A DNA stretch of 64,000 bases. Origin: Sphaerisporangium siamense (GTDB lineage: Bacteria > Actinomycetota > Actinomycetes > Streptosporangiales > Streptosporangiaceae). Position 1 is the stretch's first letter. Every line of letters starts with the position of its first letter. This document shows positions 17,003 through 25,893 of the stretch, piece after piece. The position numbers were made by a program, and so were the translations under genes. Location of the stretch: NCBI RefSeq assembly GCF_014205275.1, contig NZ_JACHND010000001.1, positions 7,874,001 to 7,938,000 of the forward strand, read 5' to 3'. The notes beneath the pieces were generated by a model. That model was not told the DNA's origin, searched no databases, and worked only from the letters and a program-made list of their open reading frames with translations.

Positions 17003-18358
17003 ATGAACAAGGGGAGTTGGCACGGGGAACGCTCGCCGGACTTCCGCGGCATCGACGACTTCATGACACAGGGGGCGCTCAGCGTGATCAGGAGGGTGAT
17101 CAGGAAGGCGCGCCGGACCCCGGCGCAGGCGGCGGTGGGGCTGCTGGAACTGATCAACCGCAGGCGCGCGCGCAAGACGCCGTCCCGCGACGCGGGCACG
17201 GTGCGCATCCTGCTGCTGCACGCCTACGGCATGGGCGGGACGATCAGGACGGTGCTCAACCTGGCCGGCCACCTCGCCAAGGACCGCGACGTCGAGATCG
17301 TCAGCCTGGTGCGCACCAACGAGGACCCGTTCTTCCCCTGGCCGCCGGGCGTGCGGGTGCGGTTCCTCGACGACAGGACGGTCCCGCGCGGCCGGTTCGC
17401 CGAGTTCCTCGCCCGCCGGCCGACCCGGCTGGTGCCGAAGGAGGAGAAGGCGTACCACACCATGAACCTGCTCACCGACCTGCGGCTCGTCCGCTTCCTG
17501 CGGTCGCTGCGCGGCGGCGTGCTGATCGGGACTCGGCCCTCGTTCAACCTGGTCATGAGCCTGTTCGCCCCGCCGGAGGTCATCACCGTCGGCCAGGAGC
17601 ACGTCACCCACGAGTCGCACGGCCCGGAGATCCAGGCCCTGATCAAGCGGCGCTACGGCAGGCTCGACGCCTTCGCCACCCTCACCGAGGCCGACAGGAA
17701 GGCGTACGCCAAGGCGCTGAAGGCGAACCCGCCCGGACGGCTCCTCCGCATCCCCAACGCGATCCCCGACCTGGCCGGGGACGTCTCCACGCTGTCGGAG
17801 AAGGTCGTCGTCGCCATCGGCCGCATCGTGTGGGTGAAGGGCTTCGACCGCCTGGTCAACGCCTGGAAGACGGTCGCCGAGTCGCACCCGGACTGGGTGC
17901 TGCGCATCTACGGCGCCGGGACCCCCGAGCGCGAGGAGCGGCTGCGTGCCCGCATCGACGAGGCGGGGCTGTCGGACAAGGTCTTCCTGATGGGCAGCAC
18001 CCCCGACATCGGCGTCGAGCTGTCCAAGTCGTCGATCTACGCCGTCAGCTCCCGCTACGAGGGATTCGGGATGACCATCCTGGAGGCCATGAGCAAGGGC
18101 GTGCCGGTGGCCAGCTTCAACTGCCCGCACGGCCCCAAGGAGATCATCACCGACGGGCACGACGGGCTGCTCATCCGCTCCAAGAAGGCCGTGGCGCTGG
18201 GCGACGGCATCTGCCGCCTGATCGAGGACGAGACCCTGCGGCGGCAGCTCGGGGCCAACGCGCTGCAGACCGCCGCGAACTACCATATGGACGTGATCGG
18301 CCCGCGCTGGACCGCCGTGCTGGACGAGCTCGCCGGAACCGCGCCCCGCTCCTCCTGA
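17003..18358 (+). CDS. Glycosyltransferase family 4 protein
   Basis: A 451-residue GT-B fold enzyme. An N-terminal basic stretch (~25-60) precedes the first Rossmann domain (VRILLLHAYGMGGTIRTVLNLA, here shortened: motif at ~67-88). The C-terminal donor domain has VVAIGRIVWVKGFDRLVNAW (~268-287), LRIYGAGTP, and the E-x7-E motif in SRYEGFGMTILEAM. GT4 enzymes are retaining and use NDP- or GDP-sugars; resemblance is to teichoic-acid or poly(glycerol)-type transferases with KGFDRL and SSRYEGF. Start uncertain: ATG 17003 has no ribosome binding site; ATG 17063 would remove 20 residues. It stands alone behind an AT-rich promoter and before a strong terminator. Confidence 0.82.
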   Translation: MNKGSWHGERSPDFRGIDDFMTQGALSVIRRVIRKARRTPAQAAVGLLELINRRRARKTPSRDAGTVRILLLHAYGMGGTIRTVLNLAGHLAKDRDVEIVSLVRTNEDPFFPWPPGVRVRFLDDRTVPRGRFAEFLARRPTRLVPKEEKAYHTMNLLTDLRLVRFLRSLRGGVLIGTRPSFNLVMSLFAPPEVITVGQEHVTHESHGPEIQALIKRRYGRLDAFATLTEADRKAYAKALKANPPGRLLRIPNAIPDLAGDVSTLSEKVVVAIGRIVWVKGFDRLVNAWKTVAESHPDWVLRIYGAGTPEREERLRARIDEAGLSDKVFLMGSTPDIGVELSKSSIYAVSSRYEGFGMTILEAMSKGVPVASFNCPHGPKEIITDGHDGLLIRSKKAVALGDGICRLIEDETLRRQLGANALQTAANYHMDVIGPRWTAVLDELAGTAPRSS

Positions 18359-18371
18359 GGCCCCGTTCCGC

Positions 18372-18397
18372 GGGTGTCCACCGAACGGTGGACACCC
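18372..18397 (+). terminator. Terminator after the GT4 gene
   Basis: A perfect 11-bp stem: GGGTGTCCACC (18372-18382) pairs with GGTGGACACCC (18387-18397) with a GAAC loop, 14 nt after the stop. Confidence 0.8.
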
Positions 18398-18451
18398 GGT
18401 TCGACCTGCCGGTGGTGCCGGAAAAGAGCCTGTCGCCGCGATGATTGCCGC

Positions 18452-19306
18452 ATGAATCGGACAGCGGTGAGCGTACGCGGCCTTACCAAGCGGTACGGGG
18501 ACGTCCGCGCGGTGGACGGCATCGATCTGCAGATCGGCGTGGGCGAGGTGTTCGCGATCCTCGGGCCCAACGGCGCGGGCAAGTCGACGACCGTGGAAAT
18601 CCTGGAGGGGTACCGGCGGCGCGACGCCGGGGAGGTCAGCGTGCTCGGCACCGACCCCGGGCGCCCCACCCGGCTCTGGCGCAGCAGGATCGGCATCGTC
18701 CTGCAGACGGCGAACGACGTGGCCGAGCTGACGGTCCGCGAGACCGTGCGCCACTTCGCCTCCCTCTACCCCGCCCCGAGGGACCCCGACGAGGTGATCG
18801 CGCACGTCGGGCTGGCCGAGAAGGCGGGGACGCGGCTGCGGCGGCTCTCCGGCGGCCAGCGGCGGCGGGTCGACGTCGCGCTCGGCGTGATCGGCGACCC
18901 CGAGCTGCTGTTCCTGGACGAGCCGACCACCGGCTTCGACCCCGAGGCGCGCCGGCGGTTCTGGGAGCTGATCCAGGGCCTGGCCGACGAGGGCACGACC
19001 ATCGTCCTCACGACGCACTACCTCGACGAGGCCGAGGCGCTCGCCGACCGGGTCGCCGTCATCGCCGCGGGCCGCATCGTGGCCGAGGGCGAGCCCGCCA
19101 CGCTCGGCGGGCGCGCGACGGCCAGGGCCAAGGTGACCTGGCTGGAGGACGGCGAGCGCCGGCGCGTCGAGACCGCCACCCCGACCGCGACGGTCATGGA
19201 GCTCACCGCCCGCTTCGACGGCGAGGTGCCCGAGCTGACCGTGACGCGCCCCTCCCTGGAGGACGTCTACCTGGGGCTCATCGGCTCCGCCCACGACGGC
19301 GCCTGA
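18452..19306 (+). CDS. ABC transporter ATP-binding protein (DrrA-like)
   Basis: A 284-residue nucleotide-binding subunit. Walker A GPNGAGKST at 38-46, Q-loop in IVLQTANDV, signature LSGGQRRR (~133), Walker B LLFLDEP (~153), H-loop TTHYLDEAEAL. Residues ~225-284 are the extra C-terminal domain common to DrrA/CcmA-type exporters. It pairs with the ABC-2 permease 57 nt downstream and with the histidine kinase/response regulator that follow, the usual layout of a stress-inducible drug or lipid exporter module. ATG start; no strong ribosome binding site is visible. Confidence 0.9.
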   Translation: MNRTAVSVRGLTKRYGDVRAVDGIDLQIGVGEVFAILGPNGAGKSTTVEILEGYRRRDAGEVSVLGTDPGRPTRLWRSRIGIVLQTANDVAELTVRETVRHFASLYPAPRDPDEVIAHVGLAEKAGTRLRRLSGGQRRRVDVALGVIGDPELLFLDEPTTGFDPEARRRFWELIQGLADEGTTIVLTTHYLDEAEALADRVAVIAAGRIVAEGEPATLGGRATARAKVTWLEDGERRRVETATPTATVMELTARFDGEVPELTVTRPSLEDVYLGLIGSAHDGA

Positions 19307-19363
19307 CGCGCCCGCCGGCCCGTCCTCCCCCGAACCCGCCCCTTCCCACCGTCAGAGGTTTCC

Positions 19364-20215
19364 ATGAGCGACACCGTCGCGCCCCCCGCGGCCACGGCCA
19401 CCGCGCGGACGCCCCACCCGCTGCCCTCGGTCCTCGCGACCGGGTGGTCCAGGGCCGCCGCCGAGACCAGGATGTTCTTCCGCGAGAAGGACGCGGTGAT
19501 CTTCACCTTCGCCTTCCCGATCATCCTGCTCGTGATCTTCGGTTCCATCTTCCAGGGGCACGTCAACAGCCAGATCACCGTCTCCCAGCTCTACGCCGCC
19601 GGGCTGATCGGCGCGGGCGTCATGAGCACCAGCTTCCAGTCCCTCGGCGTGGGCATCGCGGTCGACCGGGAGGACGGCACGCTCAAGCGCCTCGCCGGCA
19701 CTCCGATGCCGCGGGCCGCCTACTTCCTCGGCAAGATCCTCAACGTCCTGCTGCTGTCGCTGCTGGAGGTCGCGATCCTGCTGGCCGTCGGCGTGGCGCT
19801 GTACGACCTGGAGCTCCCGACCGCGGCCGGGAACTGGGTGACCTTCGCCTGGGTGTTCCTGCTCGGCGTCACGGCCTCCTCACTGCTCGGCATCGCGGTC
19901 AGCACCCTGCCGAGGTCGGCCAAGAGCGCGACCGCGGTGATCAGCCTGCCGTTCGTGGTGCTGCAGTTCATCTCCGGGGTGTTCATCCCGTTCAACCAGC
20001 TTCCCGACTGGCTGATCAAGGTGGCCTCGTTCCTCCCGCTCAAGTGGATGTGCCAGGGTTTCCGTTCGGTGTTCCTGGGAGACGCGGGGGCGTCCCTGGA
20101 GCCGGCGAAGTCCTATGAACTGGACCGTGTCGCGCTCGTCCTGGGCGCGTGGGTCATCGGAGGTCTGGTGCTGTGCCTGACGACGTTCCGCTGGAAGGGC
20201 CGCCGCGACGGCTGA
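19364..20215 (+). CDS. ABC-2 type transporter permease
   Basis: A 283-residue permease with six hydrophobic segments (about 48-66, 83-105, 128-152, 163-185, 195-215 and 255-275). The DRRB/YhgE-like central motif VDREDGTLKRLAGTPMPRA follows helix 2, and the SGVFIPFNQLPDWL re-entrant motif precedes PLKWMCQGFRSVF. It forms the membrane channel for the ATPase encoded just upstream. Substrate not predictable. ATG start after GTCAGAGGTTTCC (AGAGG). Its last 43 nt overlap the proposed start of the histidine kinase gene, implying translational coupling. Confidence 0.9.
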   Translation: MSDTVAPPAATATARTPHPLPSVLATGWSRAAAETRMFFREKDAVIFTFAFPIILLVIFGSIFQGHVNSQITVSQLYAAGLIGAGVMSTSFQSLGVGIAVDREDGTLKRLAGTPMPRAAYFLGKILNVLLLSLLEVAILLAVGVALYDLELPTAAGNWVTFAWVFLLGVTASSLLGIAVSTLPRSAKSATAVISLPFVVLQFISGVFIPFNQLPDWLIKVASFLPLKWMCQGFRSVFLGDAGASLEPAKSYELDRVALVLGAWVIGGLVLCLTTFRWKGRRDG

Positions 20216-21456
20216 CGCCGCGCATGGCGCGCGGGGACGCCTGGGTCGTGCTGCCCGGCTGGGAGTTCCTGTTCCTGGTCGCATTGTCGGTGACGGTGAC
20301 GTTCGTGGTGTGGGACGGCGGGCCCACCTCGTCCAAGGCGGCGGCGGTGCTGCTGCTCATGGCCTGCGCGATCGCCTACCTGCTGTTCGGGCGGCGGGCG
20401 ATCCGCGCCGACCGGAGCGCCACGCGCGAGGGCCTGCTCTATCTCGGCATCGCCTTCGCCACCTTCGTCCCCGCCACCGTCATCGTCCCCTCCTCCTCGT
20501 TCGCGCTGTTCGGGCTCTGCCCGCAGATGTTCATGCTGCTGCGCTCGGGGTGGGCGCTGGTGGCGGTGGTGGGCCTGAACCTGTGCCCCGCGATCCGCTT
20601 CCTCCTCCAGCCCGGCGTGACCCGGCATGAGCTGGCCGGGTTCGTCACCACCAGCGCGATCGCGATCACGTTCTCGCTGGTGTTCGGCCCGTGGGTCCTA
20701 CGGATCATCGACCAGAGCGCCGAACGGGCCGAGCTGATCGAGGAGCTGCGGGCCAGCCGGGCGGAGGTGGAGCGGCTCTCGCGGGAGCGGGGCGCCCTGG
20801 CCGAGCGGCAGCGGCTGGCCGGGGAGATCCACGACACGCTGGCCCAGGGGTTCACCAGCATCATCATGCTGATCCAGGCCGCCGAGGCGCAGGCCGACCC
20901 CTCGCGCCACCTGGCGCTCGCCGTGCGCACCGCGCGGGAGAACCTGGAGGAGGCCCGGGGGCTGATCGCCGCGCTCACCCCGGGCCCGCTGGACGGCTCC
21001 ACGCTGGAGGAGGCGCTCGGCAGGATCGCCGCGCGGCTCGGCGAGGAGCTCGGGGCGCCGGTCACGTTCACCGCCGAGGGGGCCTCGCGCCCGATCGCGC
21101 CCGGCCTGGAGGTCGTCCTCATCCGCGCCGCCCAGGAGGCGCTGGCCAACGTGCGCAAGCACGCGGCGGCCTCCTCGGCCCAGGTGACGCTGCAGTACGG
21201 TGAGCGCGAGGTCGTCCTGCGCGTCCGCGACGACGGGACCGGCTTCGACGGCGCCGCCCTGGACGCCGCGCCCGCGCACCTGGCGGACGCCACCGAGGGA
21301 CGCGGGTACGGCCTGCGGGCCATGCGGTCCCGCGTGGAGCAGGCCGGAGGCACGCTGCGCGTACGGACGGCGCCCGGGGAGGGCGCCGAGCTGACCGTCC
21401 GGCTTCCCCACGAGCCGGAGAACCCCCAGGAACCGGAGGAGGAGTCCCCCGCGTGA
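20173..21456 (+). CDS. Sensor histidine kinase (NarL-type two-component, HisKA_3)
   Basis: A ~427-residue membrane kinase with an N-terminal sensor of about five to six helices (residues ~35-180) and no obvious outer domain, like LiaS/DesK-type kinases sensing membrane state. The phosphorylated His lies in LAGEIHDTLAQGF; the ATPase domain has NVRKHA (N box), DDGTGFD (G1) and GRGYGLRAM (G2). The start is uncertain: GTG 20173 has GGAGG 9 nt upstream and overlaps the permease; ATG 20224 starts just after it but lacks a ribosome binding site. The stop overlaps the response regulator start by 4 nt. Confidence 0.88.
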   Translation: MPDDVPLEGPPRRLTPRMARGDAWVVLPGWEFLFLVALSVTVTFVVWDGGPTSSKAAAVLLLMACAIAYLLFGRRAIRADRSATREGLLYLGIAFATFVPATVIVPSSSFALFGLCPQMFMLLRSGWALVAVVGLNLCPAIRFLLQPGVTRHELAGFVTTSAIAITFSLVFGPWVLRIIDQSAERAELIEELRASRAEVERLSRERGALAERQRLAGEIHDTLAQGFTSIIMLIQAAEAQADPSRHLALAVRTARENLEEARGLIAALTPGPLDGSTLEEALGRIAARLGEELGAPVTFTAEGASRPIAPGLEVVLIRAAQEALANVRKHAAASSAQVTLQYGEREVVLRVRDDGTGFDGAALDAAPAHLADATEGRGYGLRAMRSRVEQAGGTLRVRTAPGEGAELTVRLPHEPENPQEPEEESPA

Positions 21457-22070
21457 TACGCGTGCTGATCGTCGACGACCACCCCGTCGTCCGTGAGGGC
21501 CTGCGCGGCATGCTGGAGGCCGACCCCGGCATCGGCGTGGCCGGGGAGGCCGGGTCCGGCGAGGAGTCCGTGGCGATGGCGCGCGAGCTGGACCCCGACG
21601 TGATCCTGATGGACCTGCGCATGCCCGGGGGCGACGGCGTCGCGGCCATCGAGCGCATCCTCGCCGACCGGCCGCGCAGCCGCGTGATCGTCCTCACCAC
21701 CTACGAGACCGACCAGGACATCGTGCGCGCCGTCGAGGCCGGCGCGGCGGGCTATCTGCTGAAGGACACCGCGCGCGCCGACCTCGTCGCCGCCGTGTTC
21801 GCCGCCGCGCGCGGCGAGACCGTGCTGTCGCCGTCGGTCGCCACGCGGCTGGTCACGCGGATGCGCGCGCCCGCGGCCGAGTCGCTGTCCCGGCGCGAGA
21901 CCGAGGTGCTGGCGCTGGTCGCGCGGGGGCTGACCAACGCCGAGATCGGCAGGAGCCTGTTCATCAGCGAGGCGACGGTGAAGACCCACCTGCTGCGCGT
22001 CTTCGGCAAGCTCGGCGTCTCCGACCGCACCGCGGCCGTCACCACCGCGCTGGCCCGCGGCCTGCTGTGA
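21453..22070 (+). CDS. LuxR/NarL family response regulator
   Basis: A 205-residue regulator. The receiver domain (1-~120) has the acidic pair Asp8/Asp9, phosphoacceptor Asp54 in ILMDLRMPGG, Thr82/83 and Lys104 in LLKD. The DNA-binding domain (~140-203) has the LuxR helix-turn-helix RETEVLALVARGLTNAEIG. The GTG start overlaps the kinase stop (GTGA), so the two are co-translated. The likely target is the ABC exporter operon in which it is encoded. Confidence 0.93.
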   Translation: MIRVLIVDDHPVVREGLRGMLEADPGIGVAGEAGSGEESVAMARELDPDVILMDLRMPGGDGVAAIERILADRPRSRVIVLTTYETDQDIVRAVEAGAAGYLLKDTARADLVAAVFAAARGETVLSPSVATRLVTRMRAPAAESLSRRETEVLALVARGLTNAEIGRSLFISEATVKTHLLRVFGKLGVSDRTAAVTTALARGLL

Positions 22071-22211
22071 TCGCACGGCCGTGCTCGTCATCGTGCTCGT
22101 CACCGTCCGTACGGAGCTAGGGTTGCGGCAGATCCCGCGGAGGTGGACGATCGAGGTCCCGGAGCCCGGCTCCCGCACCGGCCGCCGCGGCGAGCGCCGA
22201 GAGGAACCAGC

Positions 22212-23699
22212 ATGTCAACGGCCACCGAGCATCGGACCTTCGACTCCCTGAACCCCGCCACCGGCACGGTCGTCGGCTCCCATCCGATCCACGACGCCGC
22301 CGCCGTGCGCGCGGCCGTGCGCGACGCGGGCGAGGCGGCGCGGTGGTGGGCGCGGCTCGGCCACGCCGAGCGCAGGCGCCGGTTGCTGGACTTCAAGGCC
22401 GTCCTCACCCGCGAGCTGCACCGCGTCGCGAACCTCATCCACGAGGAGACCGGCAAGCCCGTCGGCGACGCGACGCTGGAGACGGTGCTCGCGATCGTCC
22501 ACCTCGACTGGGCGGCGCGCAACGCGCGCAAGGTGCTCGGGCCGCGCCGGGTCTCCCCCGGCCTGATCTCGGTCAACATGGCGGCCACGCTGGAGTACCT
22601 GCCGCTCGGCGTGGTCGGCGTGATCGGCCCGTGGAACTACCCGCTCTTCACGCCCATGGGCTCGATCGGGTACGCGCTGGCGGCCGGGAACGCCGTGGTG
22701 TTCAAGCCCAGCGAGCTGACCCCGGGCGTGGGCGTGCTGCTGGCGGAGCTGTTCGCCGAGAGCGTCCCCGAACACCGGGTGCTCCAGGTCGTGACCGGCC
22801 TCGGCGAGACCGGCGCCGCGCTCGCCGCCGACCCCGGCGTCGGGAAGATCGCCTTCACCGGCTCGACCGCGACGGCCAAGCGGGTCATGGCGGCCTGCGC
22901 GGCGAACCTCACCCCGATCGTCGCCGAGTGCGGCGGCAAGGACGCCCTGATCGTCGATGCCGGCGCCGACGTCGCCGCCGCGGCCGACGCCGCGCTGTGG
23001 GGCGCGATGTCCAACGCCGGGCAGACCTGCGTGGGCGTGGAGCGCGTGTACGTCGTGGACGCCGTGTACGAGGCGTTCATGCGCGAGCTCACCACGCGGG
23101 CCGAGGGGCTGCGCGGCGGCGAGCACTACGGGCCGATCACCATGCCGTCCCAGACCGAGATCATCCGGCGGCACGTCGACGACGCCCTCGCCCGGGGCGG
23201 CACGGCCGTGGTCGGCGGCGCCGGGTCCGTGCGGCCCCCGTACGTCGATCCGGTGGTGCTGACCGGGGTGCCCGAGGATTCGAGCGCCGTCCGCGAGGAG
23301 ACCTTCGGGCCCACCATCACCGTGACCAGGGTGGCGACCGCCGAGGAGGCCCTGCAGAAGGCCAACGCCGCGGCCTACGGCCTGGGCGGCACCGTCTTCT
23401 CCGGCGACCCGCGCCGCGCGATGGAGCTGGCCCGCGCGATGCTCACCGGCATGACGGCCATCAATTCGGTCATCTCGTTCGCGGGCGTGCCCGCGCTGCC
23501 GTTCGGCGGCGTCGGCGACTCGGGGTTCGGGCGCATCCACGGGGCCGACGGGTTGCGCGAGTTCACGCGCGCCAAGGCGATCACGCGGCAGCGATTCCCT
23601 CTGCCGGGGATGAAAATCACGTCGTTCTCCCGGACTCCCGCGGAGCTGCAGCGTCTTGTGAAAATGGTCACTATTCTGCATGGACGACGCAAGAGCTAG
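22212..23699 (+). CDS. Aldehyde dehydrogenase family protein
   Basis: A 495-residue NAD(P)+-dependent aldehyde dehydrogenase. Catalytic residues are present: Asn142 in GPWNYP, Glu239 in VAECGGKD and Cys273 in NAGQTCVG, with the cofactor turn FTGST at 215-219 and EETFGP near residue 365. The C-terminal ~25 residues (basic, FSRTPAELQRLVKMV) are amphipathic and could contact membrane, as in fatty-aldehyde or succinate-semialdehyde-like subgroups; the substrate is not fixed. ATG with GAGAGGAACC upstream. A TAGGGT hexamer at ~22119 could be its promoter. Likely co-regulated with the TetR gene 39 nt downstream. Confidence 0.9.
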   Translation: MSTATEHRTFDSLNPATGTVVGSHPIHDAAAVRAAVRDAGEAARWWARLGHAERRRRLLDFKAVLTRELHRVANLIHEETGKPVGDATLETVLAIVHLDWAARNARKVLGPRRVSPGLISVNMAATLEYLPLGVVGVIGPWNYPLFTPMGSIGYALAAGNAVVFKPSELTPGVGVLLAELFAESVPEHRVLQVVTGLGETGAALAADPGVGKIAFTGSTATAKRVMAACAANLTPIVAECGGKDALIVDAGADVAAAADAALWGAMSNAGQTCVGVERVYVVDAVYEAFMRELTTRAEGLRGGEHYGPITMPSQTEIIRRHVDDALARGGTAVVGGAGSVRPPYVDPVVLTGVPEDSSAVREETFGPTITVTRVATAEEALQKANAAAYGLGGTVFSGDPRRAMELARAMLTGMTAINSVISFAGVPALPFGGVGDSGFGRIHGADGLREFTRAKAITRQRFPLPGMKITSFSRTPAELQRLVKMVTILHGRRKS

Positions 23700-23738
23700 T
23701 TGTCCTGATACTTCCCCAAAAACGATCTTGCGTCCATA

Positions 23739-24383
23739 ATGATGGGTTCCTACGGCCAGCAGGACGCGAGGTGGGACTTGGCGACCGGACGTGACTACCG
23801 CGGGATGACGGCGGAGCAGCGATTAGCCGACCGCAAGGAACGCTTGATGAGCGCGGCGTACACATTGTTCGCCGGAGCGGGATTCAACGCCACCACGATC
23901 GAACGGTTGTGCGCCGCGGCCCGCATCTCCAATCGGGCGTTCTACGAGTGCTTCACCGGGCGCGAGGACCTGATGCGCGCGGTCTACGACCGGTGCGTCG
24001 AGGAGACGCTGCAGGCGGTGGCCAAGGCCATCGGCGAGGCCCCACCCGACGCCGACAGCCGGATCCTGGCGGGCATCGCCACCTACATCACCTTCGTCAC
24101 CCGGGACCGGCGCCGCGCGAAGATCATGCATCTGGAGGCGCGAAGGGCCGGGGACATCCTGACCCCGCACCGCCAGCGCGCGGTCACCGGCTTCACCCAG
24201 GTGATCGAGGAGACTCTCGGCGAACTGCCCGGCGCTCCGCCCGGACGGCTTCACCTGCTCTCCCTCGCCCTGGTCGGCGCGATCCAGGAACTGCTCATCG
24301 AATGGGTGCTCGCCGACGTCAAGCCCCCGCTTGAGGACCTGATCGACACGGCCGTCCACATCTTCCGCAGCTCCTTCGGCTGA
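23739..24383 (+). CDS. TetR/AcrR family transcriptional regulator
   Basis: A 214-residue regulator. The helix-turn-helix spans ~35-75 (AAYTLFAGAGFNATTIERLC then ISNRAFYECFTGREDLMRAVYD), typical of TetR. The ligand-binding half (~85-210) includes a second-domain helix LIEWVLADVKPPLEDLID. Start ambiguous: tandem ATGs at 23739/23742 and a later ATG at ~23805. It follows the aldehyde dehydrogenase by 39 nt on the same strand and is the best candidate for its repressor. It converges with the STAS gene through a shared hairpin. Confidence 0.87.
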   Translation: MMGSYGQQDARWDLATGRDYRGMTAEQRLADRKERLMSAAYTLFAGAGFNATTIERLCAAARISNRAFYECFTGREDLMRAVYDRCVEETLQAVAKAIGEAPPDADSRILAGIATYITFVTRDRRRAKIMHLEARRAGDILTPHRQRAVTGFTQVIEETLGELPGAPPGRLHLLSLALVGAIQELLIEWVLADVKPPLEDLIDTAVHIFRSSFG

Positions 24384-24411
24384 GCGCTCCCCCGCTCCCG
24401 GCTCGCGCTCA
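24381..24411. terminator. Shared hairpin between convergent TetR and STAS genes
   Basis: TGAGCGC (24381-24387) pairs with GCGCTCA (24405-24411). The stem contains both stop codons. Confidence 0.45.
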
Positions 24412-24726
24412 CGCCACGGCGGCCGGGGACAGCTCGACCTTCAGGACGCGGTGCAGACGGGTGATCGCGAGCACGCGCATGACCCGCGGCGGCACTCCGC
24501 GAAGGACCAGGCGGCGCTCGGCGCGCAGCGCCCGGCGGTGGGTCCCGACCAGCACCCCGAGGCCCGCCGAGTCGATCATCTCCAGGCCCGACAGATCGAC
24601 GATCATGTCGCCCACACCCGACTCGACCGCCGCGTGCAGCCGCGGCCGCAGCGTGGCCACCGTGCTCCCGTCCAGACGCGACCCCACGTCCACCACCTGG
24701 CACCTGTGACCGCACCGGCTCGGCAT
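24409..24726 (-). CDS. STAS domain anti-sigma-factor antagonist
   Basis: A 105-residue single STAS domain. The regulatory Ser53 lies in the canonical MIDSAGLGVLVG motif, where phosphorylation by an anti-sigma kinase would control binding. The preceding strand is DMIVDLSGLE. Such proteins free a stress sigma factor (SigB/SigF-like) by sequestering its anti-sigma factor; no partner is encoded nearby. ATG with a strong GGAGGAGG site 6 nt upstream. The N-terminus has two Cys (RCGHRC), unusual but not obviously functional. It is divergent from pduO. Confidence 0.88.
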   Translation of the reverse strand: MPSRCGHRCQVVDVGSRLDGSTVATLRPRLHAAVESGVGDMIVDLSGLEMIDSAGLGVLVGTHRRALRAERRLVLRGVPPRVMRVLAITRLHRVLKVELSPAAVA

Positions 24727-24874
24727 GCCGCCTCCTCCTGTCAGACGGCCCTCACGGGCCGCAGCGGTCCCCTGCCCACCAGAACCCGTCCCATGCCTGC
24801 CCGCCCGCCTCAGAATCGCGCAGAGGCCCCCCGGGGCCCGTCCCCGGCCCTCGGGCGGGCGCGGGCCGGAGGGT

Positions 24875-24880
24875 TACGCT
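24875..24880 (+). promoter_or_regulatory. Putative leaderless -10 hexamer for pduO
   Basis: TACGCT lies exactly 6 nt before the ATG, placing transcription start on the start codon. No Shine-Dalgarno. Confidence 0.5.
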
Positions 24881-24886
24881 GGCCGC

Positions 24887-25477
24887 ATGACGCGCGCTGA
24901 CAACGACAAGCCCGTAGTCCTCTCGACCATCTACACGCGTGCGGGAGACGACGGCACCACGACGCTCGGCGACATGAGCCGCACGCGCAAGACCGACCCG
25001 CGGCTCGCCGCCTACGCCGACGTGGAGGAGGCCAACGCGGCGATCGGCGTGGCGATCTCGATGGGCGACCTGGATCCGGAGATCGCCGAGGTGCTGACCC
25101 TGGTGCAGAACGAGATGTTCGACCTCGGCGCCGACCTGTGCGCCCCGGTGCGAGAGGCCCCGGAGTTCCCGCCGCTGCGCGTGGAGCAGTCCTACATCGA
25201 CCGGCTGGAAGCCCAGTGCGACCGCTTCAACGCCGACCTGCGCCCGCTGCGCAGCTTCATCCTCCCCGGCGGCGCGCCCGGCACCGCCCTGCTGCACGTC
25301 GCCCGCACGGTGGTCCGCCGCGCCGAACGCACGACCTGGGCGGCCCTGGAGGCCCACGAGGACGTCAACCCGCTCACGGCCAAGTACCTCAACCGCCTGA
25401 GCGACCTGCTCTTCATCCTCTGCCGCACCGCCGCCCACGGCGACGAACTCCTCTGGAAGCCCGGCGGCACCCGCTAG
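24887..25477 (+). CDS. pduO: Cob(I)alamin adenosyltransferase, PduO type
   Basis: A 196-residue enzyme that transfers adenosyl from ATP to cob(I)alamin to make coenzyme B12. The ATP-binding N-terminal motif is present (IYTRAGDDGTTTLGD, ~14-28), then KTDPRLAAYADVEEANAAIG, the helical core with LPGG and the conserved RTVVRRAERTTW (~140-151) and YLNRLSDLLFILCR. Length is typical (~190). It supplies cofactor to methylmalonyl-CoA mutase, the partner of Mce in this window. Its last 4 nt overlap the convergent DUF2550 gene. Confidence 0.93.
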   Translation: MTRADNDKPVVLSTIYTRAGDDGTTTLGDMSRTRKTDPRLAAYADVEEANAAIGVAISMGDLDPEIAEVLTLVQNEMFDLGADLCAPVREAPEFPPLRVEQSYIDRLEAQCDRFNADLRPLRSFILPGGAPGTALLHVARTVVRRAERTTWAALEAHEDVNPLTAKYLNRLSDLLFILCRTAAHGDELLWKPGGTR

Positions 25478-25860
25478 GCGGCATCCAAGTGAGCGCTGGG
25501 GGGCGCGGATTCGACCCAGGCGAGGAAGCCGGTGAGGGCGTCCTCGCTCATGGCGAGGGAGACGCCGGCGCAGTCGACCGTCCAGTAGCCGGCCGGGCCG
25601 TCCCCGCCGGCCAGGGGACGACGGGTGGAAACGGTGAGGCCGCGCCTCGCGATCGCGTGGCGCGGCCTCAGTCGCAGTCCGAGAAAGGGAATCCAGTGGA
25701 GCTCCCCGCCCGCGTAGCGGGCGACTCCGCTCCGCCAGGCCCGGTTGCCCGTTCGGAGGCTGCATACGACATTGCCCCGGGAGCGGGCGAGCAGCACGCC
25801 CCGGAGGACGAGCAGGGCGGCGATCACCGCAACGCTTATCAAGATGTCCAGCGCCGCCAT
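25474..25860 (-). CDS. DUF2550 domain membrane protein
   Basis: A 128-residue protein: one N-terminal membrane helix (residues ~4-24), a basic patch (LLARSRGNVVCSLR), then a soluble domain with AWRSGVARYAGGELHWIPFLGLRLRP and RGLTVSTRRP. This is the DUF2550 family, found almost invariably just after atpC in actinobacteria; function unknown. The start is the ATG giving MAALDILISV. It follows atpC by 33 nt on the same strand and is probably the last gene of the ATP synthase transcript. Confidence 0.85.
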   Translation of the reverse strand: MAALDILISVAVIAALLVLRGVLLARSRGNVVCSLRTGNRAWRSGVARYAGGELHWIPFLGLRLRPRHAIARRGLTVSTRRPLAGGDGPAGYWTVDCAGVSLAMSEDALTGFLAWVESAPPSAHLDAA

Positions 25861-25893
25861 GGTCGCCCCCCAAAGCTCATTTTCGTCTGTCTA

